Below the pieces are notes generated by a model. It saw only the letters and a program-made list of their open reading frames with translations. It was not told the DNA's origin and searched no databases. Shown here one piece after another: positions 1 to 8,370 of a stretch of DNA of 64,000 bases. Source of the stretch: Paracoccaceae bacterium (GTDB lineage: Bacteria > Pseudomonadota > Alphaproteobacteria > Rhodobacterales > Rhodobacteraceae); the NCBI GenBank assembly GCA_024642725.1, contig JAHEAO010000007.1, positions 1 through 64,000 of the forward strand. Reading direction: 5' to 3'. The number at the start of each line of letters is the position of its first letter. The stretch's first letter is position 1. The position numbers and the translations under genes are program-made.

Positions 1-46
1 ATTCGTAATGATGGGGTCGGGGGTTCGAGTCCCTTCAGCGGCACCA
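1..46 (+). tRNA. tRNA-Thr(CGT), 3' part only (5' end lies before the window)
   Basis: Anticodon loop remnant attCGTaat with stem 3' side, T-arm ggggg-ttcgagt-ccctt, acceptor cagcggc + A + encoded CCA. Confidence 0.8.
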
Positions 47-535
47 CTTTCTCATTCTCTGTAGTCCCGTGACGTCAGAAACTCTTGATATATAAGAGTT
101 TTCGATCCCTGATCGCCACATCAGACCGGCGGTCGCCGTGGGCACCCCCAATGGGAAACGAAAACTGCATCCAATCTTCCGCTTGGCCAGACCAGAGCAG
201 ATTTCTCAGGAATCCCTAGAATCCGACGAATGGGTTGTCGTGCATTTTGGCTTGCCAGTAAGAACCGAGCCCGCAAAATCGTGCAGACGGCGAGCCATGA
301 TGTTGCGACCTGATATGGCAGCGCCAAATCTGCTTGGGGGCTGCTATGAAGCGCTCGCTCAATTGCCAGATCGCGACTTACATTTTTCAGCCCATGCAGA
401 AGCCTTTTCTCCTGTCGACGTGGCAATCGAAGGCGAGATCGGGTTTCTCGGCTATCTCGGGGAAACGGCCTCGGAGGCATTGGGCTTCCGCAACCCGCCT
501 ACGACAAAGCTGCGCCATCGGCCCTGCTTGTCTCA

Positions 536-898
536 GTGCCGAGCGTTGCACTCCGGCAAATCGGGCACAACAGAAGCCAAGCGACGAGCGGTGCGATGTT
601 CCTCGACAACTATCTGCCCTACCGTGTTCCGTTCGAATCCCCTTCGGGCCAGTTCCACATGGCCGCGTTAATCCACAAGGTCCCTGAGAACGGTTCAACG
701 ATATCGGGCGCGGGTCTGTCGTATGAAGAGTCGAACTGGAACCTTTTCGCCGCAAAGCTGACGGCACAAGACGACGGACTCCTGTTAGGCGTTTCCGCTG
801 ATCTGGGACTCTCGGATAGACTCAGGCTGCATGTCACAGCCGCCGGCCGCGGCAGCTCTGATCTGCACATCGGTTCTCGACTTGCATGGGATTTCTGA
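536..898 (+). pseudogene. Possible C-terminal remnant of an autotransporter-type outer-membrane beta-barrel
   Basis: Translation ...AGLSYEESNWNLFAAKLTAQDDGLLLGVSADLGLSDRLRLHVTAAGRGSSDLHIGSRLAWDF has alternating strand pattern and terminal Phe typical of barrel C-termini; no upstream passenger in frame. Confidence 0.3.
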
Positions 899-962
899 AG
901 CTACCGCGAAATCTGGAGCAGGACCCGTAGCGGCTGGGACGGGACTTGAATGTCACATGCGA

Positions 963-1520
963 TCATTGCGCCGCCGGGTCGGGACGCATCGTGGCCACCA
1001 GTTCCGCCACCTTGATCCCGAACTTGCGCAACTCGGATCGGTTCATGATGACGCCGCTCTCAGTGAGATAGAGCCAGTCGGTGACAGTAAGCGTGTGACC
1101 CCCGGCCTCTTCCGGCAATATGATCGTGTACTCGATGCTGATGGTCGATCCCGACACGACGCCACGCGCCTCGCCAATGATGTCATCGGCCGTGGCGGTA
1201 AAACTGTTGTCATCGCCAAGTTTCAGAAACCATTTGCGGCTTTGCTTTCGTCCGTTCGAATAGGTGAAATCTTCGGTCAGCGTGCCGACGTCGCCTTCCC
1301 AGTTTCCGACCATTCTGGCGACGAAACTGTTGGTCATCTTGCCGGTCGGCCCAAAAATCAGCCCTTCCGAAAGAATTTCCCCCGAAAGGTGTTTCTTGAT
1401 CGAAAAGGCAGGGCCGGCCTTGGCATAGTCTGCCGGGGTCTGCGTGCGAAAGCCAAGAAAGATATTCTTGGCAACCATCGCGACGATAATGAGAAGAAGC
1501 AGCGCCGCAAAGAGTTTCAT
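963..1520 (-). CDS. DUF3833-family protein
   Basis: 185 aa ORF with N-terminal TM/signal; GNWEGDVGTLTEDFTYSNGRKQSRKW is DUF3833-like; stop/start overlap with upstream MFS gene. Confidence 0.7.
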   Translation of the reverse strand: MKLFAALLLLIIVAMVAKNIFLGFRTQTPADYAKAGPAFSIKKHLSGEILSEGLIFGPTGKMTNSFVARMVGNWEGDVGTLTEDFTYSNGRKQSRKWFLKLGDDNSFTATADDIIGEARGVVSGSTISIEYTIILPEEAGGHTLTVTDWLYLTESGVIMNRSELRKFGIKVAELVATMRPDPAAQ

Positions 1521-2746
1521 GGTGTTCGGTCCTCAGTGGGAAGCGCGAAGACAAGGGCCAATGCGCCGAGTTTCAGGATGCAGGGAATGACGGCGTAGCA
1601 AATGGTCAATGCCGTCAGGGCCCCGGTGCTGTTCGGCGCACCGGGCACGAAGCCGCTGCGTTCAAGCACGGGAAGGACGGCAAAGGCCGCCAATGCCAAG
1701 CCAAGTTTCCCGGCAAACGACCAGAGGCCGAATGCCAATGACGCCTTGAGACCAGCCTTGGTCAGGGCAACGGAAAACATCGCGGGCAAGATGACCATGT
1801 CGGCCCCGAGCGCCGCGCCCGAGGCAAGACAGATCAGGGCAAAGCCGGACAGGTCGCCCGGGGCCAGAAATGCCGCGCCACCGAAACCGAGAATGGCCAA
1901 CGGCATCGCGATCAACAGGGTCGTCTTGGGCCCCAGCTTCCGGCTCATCCGCGCCCAGAGCGGCACGCTCAGACCTGCGCTCAGGAAGAAAAGGACAAGC
2001 AGCGGGCCGGCCTTTCCGGTGAGCTGAAGCCGGTCCTCGACGAAGAACAGAAACAGCGTTGATGTAATCGCCACGGGAAGGCTGTTAACCAGCGCCAGTG
2101 CGAGAAGCCGAAGCGCGCCCGCCTGACCAAGATCAGCCATCGACAGCTTCACACCCAGAACCGGGGGACGGCGCCAGATTGGCAGGGTGATCGCCGCGGT
2201 TGATAATGCGAGCACGCTCAGAAACAGGCCAAAGGCCGGATAACCCTGTCCCCCCGCGCCAAGAGCCAGAAAGACCGCCGGAGCGGTGGATGCGACCACC
2301 ACACCTGCCAGCATTCCGGCCTCACGAAACGCGGCAAGCGTCATGAGCGCGGCGGGCGTCGGTTCCTTGGCCAGTGTCGCGCTGCGACCATAGAGCAGGA
2401 TCATGCCAAGGCTATAGGCCGAGAAGAGCAGCACCAGGATCGCTGTCAGCTGGGCGGCCACAGCCGGACCCGACTGCAGTCCAAAGAGCAGGGGAAAGCC
2501 TGTCGCCAGCCCCAAAGCGGCGACGACGGCAAACATGGCTTGGCCCCCGGGCCAGCGGTCAACGGTCCAACCGATCAGCGGGTCCTGAACCAGGTCTATC
2601 AACCGGATGACCAGAAGGATGGTGCCTATCGTGCCAAGCCCGATCCCCAGATTGATCGACGCAAATCTGGGCAGGTGGATATAAAGCGGAATGCCGGCCG
2701 CCGCCAGCATCAGCGCATAAAGACTCACGCGCGGGTAAAGCATCAT
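1517..2746 (-). CDS. MFS transporter (sugar:cation symporter-like)
   Basis: Multi-TM ORF; likely start at MMLYPRVSLYALMLAAAGIPLYIHLP inside the longer ORF 1517..2860. Confidence 0.8.
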   Translation of the reverse strand: MMLYPRVSLYALMLAAAGIPLYIHLPRFASINLGIGLGTIGTILLVIRLIDLVQDPLIGWTVDRWPGGQAMFAVVAALGLATGFPLLFGLQSGPAVAAQLTAILVLLFSAYSLGMILLYGRSATLAKEPTPAALMTLAAFREAGMLAGVVVASTAPAVFLALGAGGQGYPAFGLFLSVLALSTAAITLPIWRRPPVLGVKLSMADLGQAGALRLLALALVNSLPVAITSTLFLFFVEDRLQLTGKAGPLLVLFFLSAGLSVPLWARMSRKLGPKTTLLIAMPLAILGFGGAAFLAPGDLSGFALICLASGAALGADMVILPAMFSVALTKAGLKASLAFGLWSFAGKLGLALAAFAVLPVLERSGFVPGAPNSTGALTALTICYAVIPCILKLGALALVFALPTEDRTP

Positions 2747-2866
2747 GCGAACGATCGTTTCCGAGCGCTCGCCGGGTCGCGCAATTCTGCCGCGCCTATC
2801 ACGGTTTTCACTGACTTTGCGCCTGCAAGTTCCAGCACCGACAAAAGCCTGGAAGAGCACCCTTGC

Positions 2867-4024
2867 CTACGCATGAGCGAGCTGCACTTGAACGACATTG
2901 GTATGTCCGACTGCAAAGGATGCTGCGCAGATCTCCAGATAGTACTGCCAGTTTCGATAGAACTCTTCGCTATAGCCCATTTCGGCGATACGGCGCTTTT
3001 TTGCGCCCAGCCGTTCCGCCCATATCCGGCAGGTCTTGGCGTAATCCTGACCAAAGGCATAGTTGTCCAGCACCCGCAGGCCAACGTCCGTCGCATGGGT
3101 GTCGATCACCCTGTCCGACAATAGCATTCCGCCGGGAAAGACATACTGGCGGATATAATCGGAAGAGGTCTTGTAGGTGTCAAAAAAGCTGTCCTTCACG
3201 GTGATGGCCTGCAACAAAACGCGCCCGCCTTCGGCGAGGTTCTGCTTGAGCACCGAGAAATAGCTAGGCCAGTACCTTGCGCCGACTGCCTCGATCATCT
3301 CGATCGAGACGATGTTGTCATACTGCCCCCTGATGTCACGGTAGTCGCGCAACTGGATGTCTGCGCGACCGTCAAGACGGCATTCGGCATAGCTGTGCTG
3401 GTTGCGCGAAATCGTGACGCCGGTCACATCGCGCCCGTCCTCGGCGGCCAGTTCTGCGAAGCCGCCCCAGCCGCAGCCGATTTCCAGCGTGCTCTCACCC
3501 GATCCCAGACGCGACAGGACCCGCGCATATTTGTTGGACTGCGCGCGGTAAAGATCATCGTCGGCCCGGTCAAACAGGGCCGAGGAATACGTCATCCCGT
3601 CATCCAGCCACAAGGCATAGAATTCGTTGCCGACGTCATAATGAGACCGGATGTTCTTGCGCGATCCGCGTCGCGAATTGCCGCGCAGAACCGTATCGAC
3701 CAAGCGGAACTTGAGCCGATTGAACGGGCCGGCATGATCGTAGGCATTGAGATGTTCGCGATTGCGCATCGCCACGGACATCAACGTCTCGATCGATTGC
3801 GTATCCCAAAGACCCTTAACATAGGTCTCGCCCAGCCCCACCTGGCCATGAGCTGCCATCGCGGAAACGGCCGCCCAATCGCGAATGACCATGTCCGCTT
3901 CCGGTCCCGAACTGCCGAACTGATAGCGTTCACCTTCGGGGGTTCGCAGGGTCAGTTGCCCGTCACGCAGACGCTCGCATGCCGACAGGAAATTCGACTT
4001 CAGGGCCTTGTTGGTCAAATGCAT
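2867..4024 (-). CDS. SAM-dependent cyclopropane-fatty-acid-synthase-type methyltransferase
   Basis: Motifs HYDVGNEFYALWLDDGMTYSSALF, LEIGCGWGGFAELAA, SIEMIEAVG; start MHLTNKALKSNF. Confidence 0.9.
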   Translation of the reverse strand: MHLTNKALKSNFLSACERLRDGQLTLRTPEGERYQFGSSGPEADMVIRDWAAVSAMAAHGQVGLGETYVKGLWDTQSIETLMSVAMRNREHLNAYDHAGPFNRLKFRLVDTVLRGNSRRGSRKNIRSHYDVGNEFYALWLDDGMTYSSALFDRADDDLYRAQSNKYARVLSRLGSGESTLEIGCGWGGFAELAAEDGRDVTGVTISRNQHSYAECRLDGRADIQLRDYRDIRGQYDNIVSIEMIEAVGARYWPSYFSVLKQNLAEGGRVLLQAITVKDSFFDTYKTSSDYIRQYVFPGGMLLSDRVIDTHATDVGLRVLDNYAFGQDYAKTCRIWAERLGAKKRRIAEMGYSEEFYRNWQYYLEICAASFAVGHTNVVQVQLAHA

Positions 4025-5306
4025 TGCCGGTTCCTTCGAGATAGTGATTTTCAGTGAGCTGACGGACGACGCGCATGGCGCTGGCAATGCCGTCTTCGTG
4101 AAAGCCATGACGATTCCATGCGCCTGCGAACCACGTGCGGTTCTTCCCCTGTATCTGACGGATATCGCGTTGTGCCTTCATCGCGGCGGTATCGAAGACA
4201 GGGTGGGAAAATTCCACGGCATCGTAGATCGACTCTTCTGCAATCGGGGCAGAGGGATTCAGGGTAACAAAAAGCGGGTCGCTGTCCGGTATGCCCTGAA
4301 GCCTGTTCATCCAGTAGGTGATGCCGATGTCACCATCCTGAGAACTATAGGCCCAGCTTGACCAGCATGCGCGGCGCTTTGGCATCTGATTTTCATCGCA
4401 GTGAAGAACGGCTTTGTTCGGCTTGTACCGGATGCTGCCAAGAGCGGCTGCTTCCTCCCGCGTCGCGCCGGCGCCCAGAAGGGCCAGTGCCTGATCGGAA
4501 TGGCAGGCAAGGATCAAGTCATCAAAGACCTCGGGCGGGGCGTCACCCGTTGTCACTGAAACGGCAAAGGCACTGCGGCTGGCATGGCGCACCGGCGCTC
4601 CTGTCCGAATAGAACATCCGCGCGCGATCAGGGCCGCTTCAAGGCGGCGCACATATTCGATGCTGCCGCCCTTGACGGTCCACCATTGGTGTTGGCCCGT
4701 ACCGGCGAGAAGAGCGTGATTGCGAAAGAACTGCACCAGCGATTTCGCGGGGAACCGGTCTACTTCGCCGACCGGCGTTGACCAGATGGCACCGCACATC
4801 GGCATCAGGTAGTTGTTGCGGAACCACAGGCCCAAACCAAGCTCATCAACCAGATCGCCGATGGTCTTGTCATCGTTGTTGGCAGCAAGTTCGGCCTGTT
4901 TGCCAAAACGAACGATGTCGGCAATCATCTTGTAAAATTGCGGACGCAGCAGATTGCTCTTTTGGGCGGTGAGGGCCTGCATGTTCGCAAGCCCATATTC
5001 CAGCCTGCCGCCGTCGATGCTGGCGCTGAAGCTCATCTCGCTCTTTACCACCGGCACATCGAGGTCGCGGAACAGCCGGGTCAGGTACGGGTAGGTCACG
5101 TAGTTGAACACGATGAAGCCCGTATCCACCGGCTGGTCGCCATTCTTGCCCGCCATCACCGTACGGGCGTGCCCGCCGAGCCGGGGTGCGGCCTCGAACA
5201 GGGTCACATCGTGATAGGGCGACAGGTAATAGGCGGCGGAAAGGCCGGAAATACCTCCTCCGACGATTGCGATCCTTTTGCGCGGGCCGTGGAGTTGATC
5301 GAACAT
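3963..5306 (-). CDS. FAD-dependent amine-oxidase-like oxidoreductase
   Basis: N-terminal RIAIVGGGISGLSAAYYLS dinucleotide motif and GGHARTV; preceded by an RpoE-like promoter. Confidence 0.85.
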   Translation of the reverse strand: MFDQLHGPRKRIAIVGGGISGLSAAYYLSPYHDVTLFEAAPRLGGHARTVMAGKNGDQPVDTGFIVFNYVTYPYLTRLFRDLDVPVVKSEMSFSASIDGGRLEYGLANMQALTAQKSNLLRPQFYKMIADIVRFGKQAELAANNDDKTIGDLVDELGLGLWFRNNYLMPMCGAIWSTPVGEVDRFPAKSLVQFFRNHALLAGTGQHQWWTVKGGSIEYVRRLEAALIARGCSIRTGAPVRHASRSAFAVSVTTGDAPPEVFDDLILACHSDQALALLGAGATREEAAALGSIRYKPNKAVLHCDENQMPKRRACWSSWAYSSQDGDIGITYWMNRLQGIPDSDPLFVTLNPSAPIAEESIYDAVEFSHPVFDTAAMKAQRDIRQIQGKNRTWFAGAWNRHGFHEDGIASAMRVVRQLTENHYLEGTGNAFDQQGPEVEFPVGMRASA

Positions 5307-5335
5307 TCCGTCCTCATCTTGGATAGGTTATGGAA

Positions 5336-5365
5336 CGAATACGCCGGGCACCGCGGTTCGGATCA
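5336..5365 (-). promoter_or_regulatory. RpoE(ECF)-type promoter for FAD oxidoreductase operon
   Basis: Minus strand TGATCC (5365-5360), 18 nt spacer, TATTCG (5341-5336), ~30 nt upstream of ATG at 5306. Confidence 0.7.
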
Positions 5366-5395
5366 CACTGGCGGCAGGAAAGTTCTTGCAGCGAT

Positions 5396-5425
5396 TGATC
5401 CGGTTCCTGCCTGCACTCGTAACCG
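5396..5425 (+). promoter_or_regulatory. RpoE(ECF)-type promoter for DUF1365-SDR operon
   Basis: TGATCC (5396-5401), 18 nt spacer, TAACCG (5420-5425), immediately before ATG 5430/5433. Confidence 0.65.
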
Positions 5426-5429
5426 GGAT

Positions 5430-6203
5430 ATGATGCTGGACCACATTCAAGCCCAGACCCTTCACGCCCGTCGTGGCGCGATCAGGAACAAGTTCACCTA
5501 TGGGGTGGACTATGTGCTCAGCGATCTTGGCCCGGCCCGTCCGTGGCTCATATCGCGCAATCGCTTCAACCTGTGGTCGATATGGGACCGTCATCACGGT
5601 GGGCCACGCAACGATGGGCGCGGGCTTGCTTGGTTCATGGAAATTCTTTCAGAGCGCGGTTTCCCTTTGGCGGGTGCGCAGTTGCTGTTGCTGGCCCAAC
5701 CCAGCTTTCTCTGGTTTCAGTTCAACCCGGTCAGTTTCTGGATCGCCCTGATCGACGGCAAGCCCTGCGCCTTTGTGGCCGAGGTCAACAGCACCTTCGG
5801 CCAAAGGCATTGCTACTTCTGCGCCCACAAGGATTTTCGCCCCATTGGCAAGAGCGACGAAATCACGGCCGACAAACTCATGCATGTTTCGCCGTTTCAG
5901 AAGGTCGCCGGGCAGTACCGGTTCAATTTCGACATGAGTGAACAAGCGATAAACATCCGTATCGCCTTCGAAAACGGCGATGAGGGTGTGCTTGCCACCC
6001 TGTCCGGCCAACGGCGCCCCGCGACCAGCACCTCGCTCTTCTGGGCGGCGCTGCGGCGTCCGCTGGGCGCTGTCCGCGTGTTGACGCTGATCCATTGGCA
6101 GGCGGCAATCCTGTACCTGAAGCGCGCGCCTTTTCTAAGAAGGCAACCGGCGCCGTTGCTGCCGATTTCCGACAGCCATACCTTGCAGGGCACAGGCAAA
6201 TGA
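5430..6203 (+). CDS. DUF1365 family protein
   Basis: MMLDHIQAQTLHARRGAIRNKFTYGVDYVLSDL...FNPVSFWIALIDGKPCAFVAEVNSTFGQRHCYF; start internal to ORF 4938..6203. Confidence 0.85.
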   Translation: MMLDHIQAQTLHARRGAIRNKFTYGVDYVLSDLGPARPWLISRNRFNLWSIWDRHHGGPRNDGRGLAWFMEILSERGFPLAGAQLLLLAQPSFLWFQFNPVSFWIALIDGKPCAFVAEVNSTFGQRHCYFCAHKDFRPIGKSDEITADKLMHVSPFQKVAGQYRFNFDMSEQAINIRIAFENGDEGVLATLSGQRRPATSTSLFWAALRRPLGAVRVLTLIHWQAAILYLKRAPFLRRQPAPLLPISDSHTLQGTGK

Positions 6204-6925
6204 GCAGCTTCGCAGGCAAGATCTATTGGCTTGTCGGGGCCAGCGAGGGCTTGGGCCGCGAACTCGCCCGAAAGCTGAGCGTTGAGGGTGCGCATCTGGT
6301 TCTGTCGGCACGCAACGCCGAGCGGCTTGAAAGCCTTGTCGCAGAGTTGCCCAACACCCGCGCCGTGCCTCTGGATGTGACAGACACCGACGCCGTTCGC
6401 CGGGCCGCCGCCGACGTGGGCGCGATCGACGGAGTGATCTACAACGCCGGCGCCTATGACCCGATGCGCGCCACCGAATGGGACAGTGAAGCGGCGCTGG
6501 CCATGCTCGACGTGAATTTCACCGGCGCCATGCGTGTGCTGGGCGAGGTTATGCCGCAACTCGTCGGCAGGGGACGAGGCGATGTGACGCTGATCGGGTC
6601 GCTCGCCGGTTATCGCGGGCTTCCCGCCGCCGTGGGTTATGGGGCGAGCAAGGCCGCGCTGATCAGTCTGGCCGAAACCATGCGCTTTGATCTCAAGGGC
6701 ACCGGCGTGGTTGTCCGGATCGTCAATCCCGGCTTCATCAAGACCCGGCTGACCCAGAAGAACAGTTTCAGCATGCCGATGCTGATGGAACCCGAAGATG
6801 CCGCTACAAGAGTGATGGCGGCGATGCGAAAACGCCGGTTCCGCACCGACTTTCCCGCACCGTTCTCCTGGGCCATCCGCAGCCTGTCCTATCTGCCCGA
6901 TATATTGGTCTATCGCGGCAAGTAG
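6200..6925 (+). CDS. Short-chain dehydrogenase/reductase
   Basis: YWLVGASEGLGRELARKL, YNAGAYD, GYGASKAAL (YxxxK); ATGA overlap with DUF1365 gene. Confidence 0.85.
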   Translation: MSSFAGKIYWLVGASEGLGRELARKLSVEGAHLVLSARNAERLESLVAELPNTRAVPLDVTDTDAVRRAAADVGAIDGVIYNAGAYDPMRATEWDSEAALAMLDVNFTGAMRVLGEVMPQLVGRGRGDVTLIGSLAGYRGLPAAVGYGASKAALISLAETMRFDLKGTGVVVRIVNPGFIKTRLTQKNSFSMPMLMEPEDAATRVMAAMRKRRFRTDFPAPFSWAIRSLSYLPDILVYRGK

Positions 6926-6972
6926 GCCACGGCCCTCAAATCCCGCGCCGCCGAGTTGATCGGCGGCAGCGT

Positions 6973-7608
6973 TCAGATTCGAAAGATCGGCTGCAGCAAC
7001 CGCGGCATCAGGGCGCGAAATTTCAGGCTGCCATCGGTTGCGGCAAGGCAGATGCAAGCCTCGCCTTCGACGGCAATCGGGGTATGTTCAAGCGCTTCAT
7101 CCGCAACCTCCAGATCGCCCACACCGAAGCGGCCGGTCTCGTCTTGGAAACTGCCCTGCAGGACCAGCGTCAGCTCCACCCCATTGTGGCCGTGATCCGG
7201 CACCGCCTGTCCCGGCGGAATGTAAAGCAACCGCACAGAGCCGTTCCTATCCGCTGAAAGAATGTCCTGACGTACGCCCATGCCCAGCGTCTTCCACCGA
7301 ATGGGGCGCCCTTTCAGGGCCTCCATCACCGGGCCGGGATAGGCCCCCGTCCGTTCAAAAACCGGTTCGGGGGTGAACGGCGCATCAAGCTGCGCCAAAA
7401 TATCGTCCTTCAGAGCGGCGGACACGCCGACAGCACCGGTTTCTTCCAGCACCACGCCGCCGATCATCTGATGCGCTTCTAGCGCCGCACGGCACTGTTC
7501 GCAAAGCGACACATGGCTCGCAACGACAACCGCGAAGGCATAGGGAAGATTGCCCGCTGCATAGGCCGCCAACATGGCGTCGGGAGTATGATGGGTAATG
7601 ACTCTCAT
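6973..7608 (-). CDS. chrR: ChrR-type zinc anti-sigma factor (cupin C-terminus)
   Basis: HVSLCEQC zinc anti-sigma motif, C-terminal cupin (PPGQAVPDHGHNGVELTLVLQGSFQDE); overlaps rpoE stop by 4 nt. Confidence 0.85.
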   Translation of the reverse strand: MRVITHHTPDAMLAAYAAGNLPYAFAVVVASHVSLCEQCRAALEAHQMIGGVVLEETGAVGVSAALKDDILAQLDAPFTPEPVFERTGAYPGPVMEALKGRPIRWKTLGMGVRQDILSADRNGSVRLLYIPPGQAVPDHGHNGVELTLVLQGSFQDETGRFGVGDLEVADEALEHTPIAVEGEACICLAATDGSLKFRALMPRLLQPIFRI

Positions 7609-8240
7609 GGTTTGAGGTCCTTCAACTCGTGCTTGAGGCGCTCGAGGCCAAGCCGGATACGCGATTTCACGGTTCCAAGGGCAAGGCCGGTCTGCGCGCT
7701 GATTTCCTGATGGGTCAACTCGCCAAGATAGGCTTTCTCGATCATCTCGCGCTGTTCAGGGGCGAGCTTGGCGAGCGCTTGTTTCAGATAGACCGATTCC
7801 TGCTCGACGCCGAGGATCTGGCTGGCATCCGAGGCGCTGCCAGGCTCTTCCTTCAGCTCTTCTGGCATCGGCCGGTTTTCCTTGCGCGCGATATCAATCT
7901 GGCGATTGCGCGCGATTTGGTAGATCCACGCAGAGACCTGTGCGCGGTGCGGATCAAACGTCGACGCTCTGCGCCAGATCGTCAGCATGACATCCTGAAC
8001 GATCTCTTCGGCCTGATGCGACGATACGCCCGATCGCATGACGAAGCCTTTCAGGCGCGGCGCAAAATGATCGAAGAGTTTGACAAAGGCACTGCGATCA
8101 CGCGTATCGCGAACTGCGATCATCCAAACGGTCTGTTGTGATAGTTCGGTATTCGTCTGCGACACAGGTTTGCTTTCGATACTGGGCACCAGTGGTGCAC
8201 GGTTTCTTTCGCGCGATCTATCAAGGGTCTGTGTCAACAT
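7605..8240 (-). CDS. rpoE: ECF sigma factor RpoE (ECF paired with ChrR)
   Basis: DHFAPRLKGFVMRSG..AEEIVQDVMLTIWRRASTFDP and region 4 LTHQEISAQTGLALGTVKSRIRLGLERL; true start may be GTG 8165 or internal ATG. Confidence 0.88.
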   Translation of the reverse strand: MLTQTLDRSRERNRAPLVPSIESKPVSQTNTELSQQTVWMIAVRDTRDRSAFVKLFDHFAPRLKGFVMRSGVSSHQAEEIVQDVMLTIWRRASTFDPHRAQVSAWIYQIARNRQIDIARKENRPMPEELKEEPGSASDASQILGVEQESVYLKQALAKLAPEQREMIEKAYLGELTHQEISAQTGLALGTVKSRIRLGLERLKHELKDLKP

Positions 8241-8244
8241 AATC

Positions 8245-8274
8245 TGGATACGATGCAGCGCGCCAGATGGATCA
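8245..8274 (-). promoter_or_regulatory. RpoE-type autoregulatory promoter upstream of rpoE-chrR
   Basis: Minus strand TGATCC (8274-8269), 18 nt spacer, TATCCA (8250-8245). Confidence 0.7.
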
Positions 8275-8370
8275 ACTCTTTTTAGAAGGGTGCTTGCGAA
8301 AGATCCATTTCATCCGCAGGCGTGGGCCATGATCAGGGGTCGACAACAGTCAGGGGTTGCCGGCCGAGAT

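Noticed and set aside
5897-7057. 386 aa - strand ORF
   Set aside because: Antisense to DUF1365 and SDR genes, both with recognisable motifs; shadow ORF.
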